64,000 nucleotides of DNA from Cunninghamella blakesleeana (lineage: Eukaryota > Mucoromycota > Mucoromycetes > Mucorales > Cunninghamellaceae). The stretch's first letter is position 1. Every line of letters begins with the position of its first letter. Under the pieces are notes generated by a model, which saw only the letters and a list, made by a program, of their open reading frames with translations, was not told the DNA's origin and searched no databases. Both the position numbers and the translations under genes were made by a program. Positions 25,362 through 35,042 of this stretch are shown here, one piece after another. The stretch is taken from assembly GCA_017871115.1 (NCBI GenBank), contig JAFCIZ010000005.1, positions 1,302,001-1,366,000 on the forward strand. Direction: 5' to 3'.

Positions 25362-26885
25362 ATGTCCTTAAGTACACAAACTACTCATTTTGAATTTGAT
25401 AAAGCTACTACTACAAAATATTTGGGACAATCAAGTATTGGATCTACTATTTATATTGGCCAAGCAAGCAAAGTATGTTTTTTTTTTATTAGTTAACTTC
25501 AAATAATAGTTATTTTTTTCTGTATAATAACCTTTCCTATTTCCCCCTTTTTTTTATTTCTATCTATTTGCTTTATAGAATTGGTCTATTGGTAATGTTC
25601 CTAATGTAAGTTTAATAAATAAATATTCATATACATATACATATATATATATTAATAGGTATTAATATTTTTCTATATTTTTCTATCTCTCTTTTTTATT
25701 ATTTATTATAGGGAGGTAAGTCTACTAAAAAAAAATAAAAAATAGCATAAATATACAATATATAATTATATATAAAAAAAGATGACTAAAGTAATACAAT
25801 CATCCATATATAGGTTATGTCGTCTCTTTGATCCTTGATTCAGTAATACAATATTATCAGCCCAGACATCAAAAACATCCTATTGCTCTTAATTGTTTCT
25901 TTTTTAATAAAACTTTACCTGGATCTTTTGTTGTAGAAATAGAAGAATTAAAATCAAGTGGAAAAGGTTATTGTATATGCCGTGCTAGTTTAAAGCAAAC
26001 CAAAGTAAGTGAATTTTATACAAGTATACAATGTAAAAATATCTAAAGAGAAAGGGAGAGAAAAGGTTATAAATAGGATCATCATAATCATGATCATGAT
26101 GGTTAATATTGATCATCACCATTATTATCACTATTATAATAACATTTGATAGAATACAAAGGCACCCTCACCAACCGGTATCAAAGAGTATGAAGCAGAA
26201 GAATATACAACCAAAGTACATGGAATATTTACAATGGGCAATATGGAATTTGAAAAAGGAAGAACATTTTATCATAAAAACCCCAAAGCTCCTTCCATGG
26301 AAAATATGGTCCCTTTTCAATATCAATACATGGGTGATTATGTGAATGCTAAAATGGATTTATCAACTTTCCCAACAAGTGAAAAGACAGGTGAAACATT
26401 ATATCAACGCCCTTTCCAACCTGAAGAAGGTGATACTATCGTCCCTGGTAAGCCTGAATTATCACAAGCTCTCACTTTCTCTGATGGCCGTTCGGTGGAT
26501 TATAAATCTTTAGCTTTGTTTGCAGATTTCATGATTACCCCTCCCTTTTTATTAGGTTCTACTTATTGGAATGGTCCTATTTGGTGCCCTACTATGCAAT
26601 TAGAATTGCAATTTAAACGCCCTTTGTCTTCTTCTTCTAATTTGAAAGAAGTTCTTGTTCATTTTTGTGCTCCTCATATCATTAATAGCCGATTTGATTT
26701 GGATGGTGAAATTTATGATACTGATGGCAATGTTTTAGCTATTACAAAGTAAGTTTTATAATGCGAATATATAATTAAGAGTGGTTTATTTCGATAACTT
26801 ATTTTTATTTTTATTTTTTTTAAAAAAATATAGACATCAATGCTTAGTGGTAGATTGGACTAGAAATATTTCTACCAAACTATAA
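25362..26885 (+). CDS. Hotdog-fold acyl-CoA thioesterase-like protein, with a 4-nt microexon
   Basis: Six exons: 25362-25472, 25579-25605, 25712-25715, 25814-26004, 26153-26748, 26834-26885, encoding 326 residues. The third exon is 4 nt (GGAG). It is needed to read the hotdog motif PNGGYVVSLIL and avoid a stop soon after 25814. The N-terminal half (GNVPNGGYVVS...PIALNCFFFNKTLPGSFVVEIEELKSS) resembles the first hotdog of double-hotdog TesB/4HBT-like thioesterases; the C-terminal half has DGRSVDYKSLALFADFMITPP and ends ...GEIYDTDGNVLAITKHQCLVVDW, matching the second hotdog of fungal thioesterase-like superfamily proteins. These hydrolyse acyl-CoA thioesters; the substrate is unknown. No obvious targeting signal. 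All splice sites are GT..AG and the frame closes exactly. Confidence 0.82.
25712..25715 (+). other. 4-nt microexon of the thioesterase-like gene
   Basis: Flanked by a good acceptor (TTATTATAG) and the donor GTAAGT. Including it gives the conserved N-G-G-Y-V; omitting it shifts frame and meets a TGA within eight codons of the next exon. Confidence 0.8.
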
Positions 26886-27470
26886 TCAACTTTTATATAT
26901 ATCCAATATTGTAGAGTTATAATATATAATTTTTAATAGATAAATAATCATATACAGTTTATAGTAATAAATAAATCAATTAGTAATTAGATATGACAAA
27001 GATTTCTATTCAAATCAATATATAAATTATTCTATATATTATACAAAATTTAAAAATTGTGCCCATCTTTGAAATTGTACAAACTATATGTATCGTATTG
27101 TTTTAAAAAATTGCATTATCTCAAAAATCAATCATTTCAGTTTTAAATAAATTATCACGCATTGTATAAATAATATCTGAGAGTTTTATTTATTTAAAGT
27201 ATATTCAAATATTCATCTTACTAAAACTAATAAATTGACGACTAATCATTATAACTATAACTTTGGATTACTTGAAAAATTAAAGAATTTGTTGTTAATT
27301 CGGGCAGTCTAAAAAAATATGATAATTAGAACAGTTTGACGATATATTGACAAATATTTATATTATAAATGATATGATTTTATGAATAATTATCGAGAAA
27401 ATAAAAACAGAGGTAATGATTTTCATTAATAGTTCTTACTTTTATATATCATAAACTATTGTTTATTTAT
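26886..27470. repeat. Intergenic; contains copy A of a diverged direct repeat
   Basis: Roughly 26989-27190 matches, with gaps and substitutions, two blocks downstream (28490-28555 and 28905-29045). Shared words include TTTCTATTCAAAT, ATACAAAATTTAAAA, GCAAACTATATGTATC-like and [16 protein letters not shown]. The repeat flanks the orphan gene at 27471-28007. Confidence 0.5.
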
Positions 27471-28007
27471 TTAGTCTACTATAGCGTACTCTTCTTCACT
27501 TGCTTCTTCGGTTGGATTATTTAATAAATGTGGATCATCAGACCTTTCTTCGGTTGGATTATTTAATAAATGTGGATCATCAGACCTTTCTTCGGTTGTA
27601 TTTTTTAATAAATGTGAACCATCAGATCTTTCTTCGGTTATGTCTTTTAATATATGTATATATCTTAGAATAGTATCTTCAGATATCTTCGAAGTACCGT
27701 AGGGCCCTTTGATACATTTATATCCAGAAAAATAATCGTTTTCTATATAAATAGTTATTTGTGCCATTTCGTCATAAGCTTCACATATTGAATTATATCT
27801 ATCGTGATTCCATTGCATAATGAAACTTTCAACAGTATCCATTTCTACAATATTGTTGTTGGATTTTCTTTTGCATAAGTAACGATTAATATCTTTTTTA
27901 TATGATATAATCCATGATTCTGAATTATCAATTTCGTATGTTCTTTCATAGTTTTCTTTGATTATATTATATTTAGATAATTCGATATAATGTCTATTTT
28001 CATTCAT
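27471..28007 (-). CDS. Orphan protein with C-terminal 14-residue tandem repeats
   Basis: Intronless 178-residue ORF. I do not recognise it. The first 120 residues are a charged, soluble-looking sequence (HYIELSKYNIIKENYERTYE, WIISYKKDINRYLCKRK, SFIMQWNHDRYNSICEAYDEM). Residues about 122-175 are tandem copies of TEERSDDPHLLNNP, encoded by 42-bp DNA repeats; two copies are identical at the DNA level and a third differs at a few bases, so the array expanded recently. There is no signal peptide or membrane segment. Diverged direct repeats lie on both sides, suggesting a lineage-specific or mobile cassette rather than a core gene. Whether it is expressed is unknown; the frame is intact with an ordinary ATG. 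Confidence 0.5.
   Translation of the reverse strand: MNENRHYIELSKYNIIKENYERTYEIDNSESWIISYKKDINRYLCKRKSNNNIVEMDTVESFIMQWNHDRYNSICEAYDEMAQITIYIENDYFSGYKCIKGPYGTSKISEDTILRYIHILKDITEERSDGSHLLKNTTEERSDDPHLLNNPTEERSDDPHLLNNPTEEASEEEYAIVD
27505..27650. repeat. 42-bp tandem repeat array in coding sequence
   Basis: Units begin at 27505, 27547, 27589 and a partial one at 27631. The first two are identical, the third carries several substitutions. They encode the 14-residue repeat of the orphan protein on the minus strand. Confidence 0.9.
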
Positions 28008-29750
28008 TTTTTAGATATTGTAAATTTTCAATTTTTAATCAATTTGAAGAAAAATAAAATAATAAAAGAATCTAAATCATTTTATAAAACTGCTAATATT
28101 TTATAAATAAAAAACATTCCGAAGCTAGTATAGTAATGATAAACTTTTCATATTTAAGGTTTTTATCCAAATATTCCATTTTTACTTTTTAGAATGTTCA
28201 TCATTATGCTATTTAAATATAATTAAAATAAACTTTAGTTTAGTTCAAAGTAGGAATTTCTTCATTCTTTAAACATGTTTAGATATAGTTCGAATAGTAA
28301 ATTTTAAAAAATAAATATTTTTAAAAAATATCCATTTTTGACTGATGTTGTTGAATTCAAGTATCTTCAGAACCATGGTAGCATTCTTTATGATTACCAT
28401 TTTGATCTTTCATGTTTTATGATTGTGATATAAAATATAGATCAGATATCAATTTATTGGTTATAGGTAAATGCAATTTCATTTAATAAGATGAAGCTTT
28501 CTATTCAAATAAATATATAAACTATTATATATACTATACAAAATTTAAAATTTATGGATGTTAAGTTTAGTTAAAAAATAAATAAAAATAAAAAATTAGG
28601 AAAAAAGAGATATTGTAAAACTGTTAGTTATTGTTTATTGGAAAATAAAATAAAATATATATTTATATATGAATATATTATAAAGGGTTATTATATAGGA
28701 GTTTAATATCTTAATTAGGAATATGGTACTATTCAACTATTCATACTTTGTATGTATTAGTTAGAATGTAGCATAGTATAATTATGTTATTTAAATAAAT
28801 TATATTCATAATAAATAATCATAGTTGTTGATATATTATATATTTGTTATAGCATTAATAACGTACTGATATAATTTTGATATTAGTTAAATAATGTATT
28901 TTAATATGACAAATACAACAGTGCACACTTTTGAAATAATGCAAACTATATGTATCATACCACATTAAAAACCTACACTATATTGAAAAAAAAGATTTTA
29001 AATTTAAAAAAACATTCTACACTATATAAATAAGATTTGAATACCTATCCATTTTTTTAATATGATGGTTCTTTCATTAACTCAAAAAAAAATCAGGTTA
29101 TTTATAACTAAAAATTTTAAATATTTAAACAACGCAAAAATAAAATTTTTTTGTCTTACTTTTATTAGAGCAAAATTTGTGTTACTTTTTAGGAAACTAA
29201 AGGTCAATGGTTCAAATAAGAGTAAGGGCTTAATATAAAAAAGTTTGCAGCTGATGAGATCAAAGAAACACAATATTCAAAATATGATGTCAATAGGTGT
29301 TGTGGTTAACGCCTAGTTTCTACGACGGTATCTGATGCTTACCTATATATATTTTTGTTTTTGTTTTTTTGTTTTTTTTAAAAAAAATAACCATTGTTAT
29401 GTGAATTTTTGGTCAAGATTTATTCTTTGAAATGAGGAATGAGTATTATAAGTTATATTTAGAATATTTAATAAGTTTCCAGTGAGCACCAGTTCCTGTT
29501 TTATAAGTAGAACGACTTAATATAAAGGAATAAAAAAAATAAAAAAAAATAAAATTAAAAAAGAAAAATAAAAAGAAATAAAATAAAGATTATAAGTAAA
29601 ATATAAGCAGGATTAAAGCAAAAGTTTAATGACCGCTGAGTAAAATAGTAGTAAAAGTTTAAAATGATTTAAACTAGTATTGTATAAAAATATTCAAGTG
29701 CAGAAATATAATAAAATAAAATAATTTGTTAAATAAAATAGATAAATTCA
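28008..29750. other. Repeat-rich AT intergenic DNA left of the DIRS element
   Basis: Contains copy B (about 28490-28555) and copy C (about 28905-29045) of the direct repeat found left of the orphan gene; the two blocks are contiguous in copy A but separated here by about 350 bp, as if something inserted. A word TTATAAGTAGAAC..CTTAATATAAA at about 29501-29526 recurs at 35474-35499. No coding gene recognised; a 63-codon minus frame at 29082-29273 is not credible. Confidence 0.5.
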
Positions 29751-29764
29751 ATTACACTTCGTTT

Positions 29765-29853
29765 GTGATAATGGTTGTTGTAATCATTCTTTATTTATTA
29801 AATCGAACTTTGCACTGAGTTTAAAATTAGAAAATATAAAATAAAATATATAA

Positions 29854-29887
<34 letters not shown>

Positions 29888-29899
29888 TTATCTTCTTTT
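29765..29899. repeat. Left inverted terminal repeat of the DIRS-like element
   Basis: Begins GTGATAATGGTTGTTGTAAT and matches the reverse complement of 33473-33605 almost throughout, including the TGCACTGAG word and the poly-T/TTATCTTCTTT inner end. Differences are mainly in lengths of the A/T runs. Confidence 0.88.
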
Positions 29900-29955
29900 C
29901 GTTCGAACTTTGTACTTATGCACCTGGTATCTACCGTCTGGGTACTATTCTCATA

Positions 29956-30183
29956 ATGAATAAAGATCCTGTTGATAATAGTAATGATATTCCTCCTTGG
30001 CTACCACAATTTCTTGATAAGTTAAATAAATCTCCGTTATCAACTAATTCAGCCACTGTTAACTTTTGGGATAAACAATCTACTCTTAACACAGCACTGT
30101 TAAGGAGAAAAAGAAAAGCTATATATACTAGAAGTTCGGAAGATAATTATTTAGTTCCCCCGACGAATTTCATAAATACTTAG
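29956..30183 (+). CDS. First ORF of the DIRS-like element (Gag-like position)
   Basis: A 75-codon ORF beginning shortly inside the left terminal repeat, with PPWLPQFLDKL and a basic RRKRKA patch. It has the position of the DIRS first ORF, but is much shorter than usual. Its last codons overlap an open -1 frame (open from about 30147) that continues into the RT ORF. The overlap contains a run of five C. Either a -1 programmed shift or a disabling indel separates the two frames; the DNA alone cannot decide. Confidence 0.5.
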   Translation: MNKDPVDNSNDIPPWLPQFLDKLNKSPLSTNSATVNFWDKQSTLNTALLRRKRKAIYTRSSEDNYLVPPTNFINT

Positions 30184-30434
30184 AGATATATCGCTATTTA
30201 CAACAGTTTACAAAAAATAAAAAATCTAAAAGATTAAAATATAAGTGTTCAGCATCATATCACATAAATAATAAACGACGAAGTTCGTATAGAAAAAATT
30301 ATAACAACACCTTCAACTCTAGTTTAACACACGATAGCTATTCATCATCGGTATCTAATAATGGTTTTAATTATTTTACTGAAAATGCATTACCAGAAAA
30401 TATAGTAGGAGGGCGTCTATCTTCATTTGCTTCC

Positions 30435-32306
30435 TTGTGGTCTTCTATTTTACAAGAACCTTTACACCCATGGCTCTTTAAAGTTATACGTAATGGATTC
30501 AAACTTTATTTCAATTATCCACCGCCTTTGACACTAAAAGTTAATCAACCTTATGGAATAAATCAACTTTCGACTACTTCTATTAGTGTGATAGATAAAG
30601 AAATAAACACCCTACTATTAAAAAATGCTATTGAACATGTCAACGATCGTTCATTCGGCTTTATCTCAAATCTTTTCGTTATACCAAAAAAAGATGGAGG
30701 TTTAAGACCAGTTCTCAATCTACGTCGTTTAAATGAATACCTACCTCAACGTCATTTCAAAATGGAAACTTTACAAATGATATCTTCTCTGCTTCAACCT
30801 AATGATTATCTCACATCCATTGATCTTCAAGATGCCTTTCACCATATCCCTATTGATGTAACATCACGTAATTATTTACGATTTATGTGGAAACAACAAC
30901 TGTATCAATATAAAGTCTTACCTTTTGGTTTGGCATTATCACCTTGGGTATTTACAAAGGTAGTTAAACCTTTATTACATTGGGCACGTAAACAAGGTAT
31001 TAGAATCACAGCATATCTGGATGACATTCTTATTATGGCTCCAACGCGCGAAAAATCAATATTACATACTCAACTGGTTCATGATAAAATGAAGCAAATG
31101 GGATGGTTAATCAATGACAAAAAATCGCAACTTACACCAACTCAAAAGATAGATCATCTAGGTATGACAATTAATACAATGGACATGACACTTACGGTGC
31201 CTGGCAAGAAGATAAGATCCATCAGACGTTTAGCCTATAAGTTACTATATAAAACATCAACAACATGGAGATTATTATCAAGTTTTATTGGTACAGCATT
31301 AGCAACTTTTATGGGAAATATTCAGGCTAAATTTCGAACTAGACGACTAATCCAACAACTTAATATGTATCGTAAAAAATCTACCGATCATTTAGTTCCA
31401 ATTAATCAACATATGAAACAAGAGCTTACTTGGTGGATATCTCAATTATTAAAATGGAATGGAAGAAATATTATACAACAATCACCTTTACAAATTTTTA
31501 CTGATGCTTCAAACGATGGATGGGGAATCGTTTCGGATAATGGTAACCTAAGTGGAAAATGGTCACCTTCCGTAATACATGAACACATAAATTATAAAGA
31601 GCTCCTTGTAGTTAAAAAAGCCATACAATGGCAACACCAAAAACAATTACATATAAACGATAGTCATCTTCACTTTCAAATATGTATTGATAATTTATCA
31701 GCTATGTCATATATTTATAAGTTTGGTGGTACACGTTCTAAAAAACTCAATAATTTAGCTATGGACATTTGGAAATATTGTTTTAGTAATAATGTTGAAT
31801 TATCTACTCTATATGTACCTTCAAAACTTAATCCGGCTGATGCACCTTCAAGACAGCTCCATGATCAAATTGAATGGTCTATTCCTCAACGTACTTTTAA
31901 TTGGCTCGATAACCTTTGGGGACCTCATGTAGTAGACTTGTTTGCCTCACCAAAAAATTCAAAAATTCCGACTTATTTTATATCATATCAATATTATTCT
32001 GATGCAGCAGGAACCAATGCATTTTCAATATCATGGAAAAACATTAATGGTAGAATATATTTAGCTCCACCTTGGAATTTAATATTACAAGTACTTCAAC
32101 GGTTACAAAAGTCTCCACAATCTGCGACGCTAATTACACCTAATTGGCCTTCAGCTCCTTGGTATCCAATTGCAGCTAATCTTGCTCAACAACAACCAAT
32201 TATATTACAACAGCATCATTTAATAGATCATGAGGAAGATAATCATATTATAAAAAAGAATAATAGATGGACAATGTTAGCATGGGATCTTGATCAACCT
32301 ACATAA
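30435..32306 (+). CDS. Reverse transcriptase - RNase H - methyltransferase-like polyprotein of the DIRS-like element
   Basis: 623 codons from the first ATG; the frame itself is open from about 30147 (DEFHKYLEIYRYLQQ... onward), so the true start is upstream or by frameshift. RT motifs: FVIPKKDGGLRPVLNLRRLN, SIDLQDAFHHIPI, LPFGLALSPWVFTK and the catalytic YLDDILI near residue 195. RNase H: IFTDASNDGWG (about 355), NYKELLVV, CIDNLSAMSYI and NPADAPSR supply the D-E-D-D set. After it, WGPHVVDLFAS, NAFSISW and YLAPPWNLI (about 544) match the DIRS methyltransferase-like region with an (N/A)PPW motif. The ORF is uninterrupted, so the copy is young or was recently active. Domain order fits DIRS, not Ty3/gypsy. 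Confidence 0.92.
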   Translation: MWSSILQEPLHPWLFKVIRNGFKLYFNYPPPLTLKVNQPYGINQLSTTSISVIDKEINTLLLKNAIEHVNDRSFGFISNLFVIPKKDGGLRPVLNLRRLNEYLPQRHFKMETLQMISSLLQPNDYLTSIDLQDAFHHIPIDVTSRNYLRFMWKQQLYQYKVLPFGLALSPWVFTKVVKPLLHWARKQGIRITAYLDDILIMAPTREKSILHTQLVHDKMKQMGWLINDKKSQLTPTQKIDHLGMTINTMDMTLTVPGKKIRSIRRLAYKLLYKTSTTWRLLSSFIGTALATFMGNIQAKFRTRRLIQQLNMYRKKSTDHLVPINQHMKQELTWWISQLLKWNGRNIIQQSPLQIFTDASNDGWGIVSDNGNLSGKWSPSVIHEHINYKELLVVKKAIQWQHQKQLHINDSHLHFQICIDNLSAMSYIYKFGGTRSKKLNNLAMDIWKYCFSNNVELSTLYVPSKLNPADAPSRQLHDQIEWSIPQRTFNWLDNLWGPHVVDLFASPKNSKIPTYFISYQYYSDAAGTNAFSISWKNINGRIYLAPPWNLILQVLQRLQKSPQSATLITPNWPSAPWYPIAANLAQQQPIILQQHHLIDHEEDNHIIKKNNRWTMLAWDLDQPT

Positions 32307-32966
32307 TCACATTTAAATAGATATATATAATTACATAGTCTATTCTTTATATCGATTTTCAAATATGTTATACAACCACTACTTATTCGACTTGCTCAAC
32401 TACATTCTAATTAAATTATATAACAGCTCTCACTACATTATTTTAATTCAAATGAATATTAAAGATAAGATGAATTAATCATATACATATACATCGACAA
32501 TAATAATTATAAAGGAAATATTAATATATACAATAATATAGATCTACATGGCAATATAAGCTAACATCATAAATACATAGAAAGGATATCAGAATAACAT
32601 ATAGAAGAGTAAATTATACAATTCTACAATAATTCACATATACTTATTATTTATTAGGAAGTTTATTCGCCAAAAAAAAAAAAAAAAAAAAAAAAAAAAA
32701 CGGATCTACTATTATTTTACACTATGGAGTTACTGGTATAATTACACCATTGATATACGTATTAATGACAAAAGCTACTAATAGAGACAACTAGGGTAGA
32801 GCTACTACTATTACAAGGTATTTCAATATTTAGCTCAACAATCAAGAAAATTCATATACATCAACAATGTTTATAAATTAACAAGTAGTTTATTTTATCA
32901 CTATCATCACCCAAGAAAATATATATGGATTAGTAAGTAGTTTAATTTTACCACTATCATCATCTC

Positions 32967-33002
<36 letters not shown>

Positions 33003-33323
33003 TATGTATAAAGAGATATATACATACATTACAACTTGAATATAACAATACACTGCTATAGACACATACATATTAAATATTTGGTTCAACACAGATTATT
33101 ATAATAGCAACCCGACCCATTTATGCATCTTTACACTTGGTTAAATACATTTAAATATGCAGTTATAGTTATATGACCCTTTAAATCTTTCTACACATAA
33201 TTCTATATTTCTATACAAATATTTTTGATTTGTACACTACAATTATATGTTATCTCATTATTGATACAATCATTTAATTGTCTATCACATTTGTTTTCTT
33301 TTATTATATCTTATACTCTGGAT
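32307..33323. other. Non-coding interior of the DIRS-like element
   Basis: About 1 kb with stops in all frames. Two long A-runs (about 32672-32700 and 32968-32999) and an imperfect direct repeat (about 32883-32909 and 32935-32962, sharing AAGTAGTTTA and ACTATCATCA). No HxxR..Y recombinase motif is found in any frame. The tyrosine recombinase ORF of complete DIRS elements should be here. Confidence 0.65.
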
Positions 33324-33418
33324 CAACAACCATTATCACAAACGAAGTGTAATAGTATGTAATACGAATACTTTATGAAGTATTTAACATATTACACGAG
33401 TAAGTGATAATGGTTGTT
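33324..33418. repeat. Internal complementary region of the DIRS-like element
   Basis: 33324-33353 is the reverse complement of the left end 29751-29780 and 33354-33418 that of the right end 33591-33655. The junction between them reads GTGTAAT|AGTATG, fixing both element ends. Confidence 0.9.
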
Positions 33419-33472
33419 CCCACCCTCCTCTCCCTTTTATCTTTAAGCTATAATTACACTCATACTCACTCA

Positions 33473-33484
33473 AAGAAGATAAAG

Positions 33485-33516
<32 letters not shown>

Positions 33517-33605
33517 TTATATATTTTATTTTATATTTTCTAATTTTAAACTCAGTGCAAAGTTCGATTTAATAAATAAAGAATGATTACAACAACCATT
33601 ATCAC
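33473..33605. repeat. Right inverted terminal repeat of the DIRS-like element
   Basis: Reverse complement of 29765-29899, followed by a right-specific extension to 33655 that is copied in the internal complementary region. Confidence 0.88.
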
Positions 33606-33655
33606 TTACTCGTGTAATATGTTAAATACTTCATAAAGTATTCGTATTACATACT

Positions 33656-34286
33656 ATAATTGAATATGTTATAGTAAGTTAAAATAAAATAAAATAAAAT
33701 TATATAGTTTGTTTTATAAAATGGACAAGTTTAATAATTATATAGTAGATAATAATTAAATATAAAAATTTGAACAATTTAAGGGAAAGAAAGATAAAAA
33801 AAAGTGGTTCTATTTATATTTGAAAAAAAATTAAAAAAATTATTTAAAGTATATTAAGAGTAGGGAAAAGAGGTGAAAGTGACTACCGTATGAAGGGGCT
33901 ATTCCAGGAGTAGCTACTCCAAAAAGCAGTACTAATTTTAAGGAGCGTCATTGGTAGCACCATTGCCGACAGCTATTTAGTGCATCAATTTATAGAGCAT
34001 GAATAAATTCTACATACTCTAATTAAATGAATATAAGAAAACTATCTCATTTTTAACATTTTGAGGTGTCTACCTTATTGATATCAGAATACATAAAAAA
34101 AGTAAACTCTTAACATTTTTATAATAGAATAAACTACTATATAAACATTGAGCATAGAGGGATAATTACACAATAATGCTCTGAGTTTAAATTCAAAAAT
34201 AAATAAGCATAAAACGTATTCTTGGCTTCTTTTTTATCTATGCTTCATTTTATTTTTTTAAAAAATATATTATTCTTGTATATAAA
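33656..34286. other. Intergenic; carries left copy of a direct repeat
   Basis: About 33957-34078 matches 35343-35455 (see the right copy). Otherwise AT-rich; upstream region of the nuclease-like gene. Confidence 0.5.
33957..34078. repeat. Left direct repeat flanking the nuclease-like gene
   Basis: Shares with 35343-35455 the words TGCATCAATTTATA, AGCATG.ATA, TACATACT.TAATTAAAT, CTCATTTTTAA.ATTTTGAG.TGTCTACCT, in the same order. Diverged at roughly one base in eight or more, with small gaps. Confidence 0.7.
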
Positions 34287-35042
34287 ATGCCACTTTTTAA
34301 AAGAAGAAAAGAAGAAGAAACAACTGCGGATATATTTAAATATGAAAATAAAAAAGGAGATTCAGGATTAGATTATAAAAAAGTTTTAGAATATCTTGAG
34401 ATTGAGAGTGACGGATTATTTTCAAAAGATGAAGATATGCCAATGAAAGATATAAATAATGAAGTTATTAAAAAAATCGCTGAAAACCTTATTATAGTAA
34501 CTATAGCTCAAGGAATAATTAATGAAGGAAATGAATCTAAAAGAAAGAAATTTGTTGATGTTATTATTTTGCATGTTGTTGCTAAATATCACGATAAAAA
34601 AGTAAAACTTTTAACAGAAGAAACAATTGAAAGTGAAGATGTTAGAGGACCTGTTGAATGCGTAATGGTTCATAAGAAGTATATTTTAATTATTATTGAA
34701 GCTAAAAAAGGTGATTTTGATCAAGGTAGAGCACAATTACTTATGCAGTTATATAATGCTTATATTAAAAATATTAAAAATGGAGCACCAAAAAACCATA
34801 TAATATATGGCATTGTAACAACAGGGAATCTATGGGAATTTATTTGGAGTAAAGGAAATGATAATATAAATATTATTAACGATGTCAAATCGAATATTAC
34901 GTGGAAATATAAACGACCAATTCAACCAATTGAAATGGATTTGGAGAAAAAGCAAAAGCAATGGGAAGAAGTAGTATCTCCACTTGTGAAAAAGTTAAAC
35001 TATATAATTGATGACTCGTTAAACCAAATTACTAAAAAATAA
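34287..35042 (+). CDS. PD-(D/E)XK nuclease-like orphan protein
   Basis: Intronless 251-residue ORF. The N-terminus is basic (FKRRKEEE). The centre has a restriction-endonuclease-like core: GPVECVMVHKKYILIIIEAKKG, giving E at about residue 124 and the E-A-K triad (E138, K140), followed by a Gln-containing helix (DQGRAQLLMQLYNAY), as in PD-(D/E)XK proteins. A later strand block, HIIYGIVTTGNLWEFIW, is also seen in related fungal genomic-island proteins. The C-terminus is helical and charged. No signal peptide. Known roles for this fold include DNA repair, restriction, transposition and Crinkler-type effectors; none can be assigned here. It sits next to a DIRS element and is bracketed by direct repeats, and lacks introns, all unlike the core genes. 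Confidence 0.65.
   Translation: MPLFKRRKEEETTADIFKYENKKGDSGLDYKKVLEYLEIESDGLFSKDEDMPMKDINNEVIKKIAENLIIVTIAQGIINEGNESKRKKFVDVIILHVVAKYHDKKVKLLTEETIESEDVRGPVECVMVHKKYILIIIEAKKGDFDQGRAQLLMQLYNAYIKNIKNGAPKNHIIYGIVTTGNLWEFIWSKGNDNINIINDVKSNITWKYKRPIQPIEMDLEKKQKQWEEVVSPLVKKLNYIIDDSLNQITKK

Larger units (their letters stand above)
29751..33655 (+). mobile_element. DIRS-like tyrosine-recombinase-class retrotransposon, apparently lacking its recombinase gene
   Basis: Three structural hallmarks of DIRS elements are visible. (1) Inverted terminal repeats of about 135 bp: 29765-29899 pairs with 33473-33605. (2) Non-identical outer extensions: 29751-29764 on the left and 33606-33655 on the right. (3) An internal complementary region at 33324-33418 whose first 30 bases complement 29751-29780 and whose last 65 complement 33591-33655, exactly the circle-junction arrangement. 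The interior encodes a short first ORF, then RT, RNase H and a methyltransferase-like domain. Between 32307 and 33323, where the tyrosine recombinase would be expected, every frame is broken, so this copy looks non-autonomous. No target-site duplication is evident, as expected for this class. Confidence 0.88.

Noticed and set aside
27505..27650. Tandem units considered as a CRISPR array
   Set aside because: Units are directly adjacent with no spacers and are in-frame coding repeats in a eukaryote.
29280..29345. tRNA-like words (GTGGTTAACGCCTAG and a nearby GGTTCAAAT)
   Set aside because: The two possible promoter boxes are in the wrong order and about 90 bp apart, and no cloverleaf can be drawn; there is no acceptor stem.
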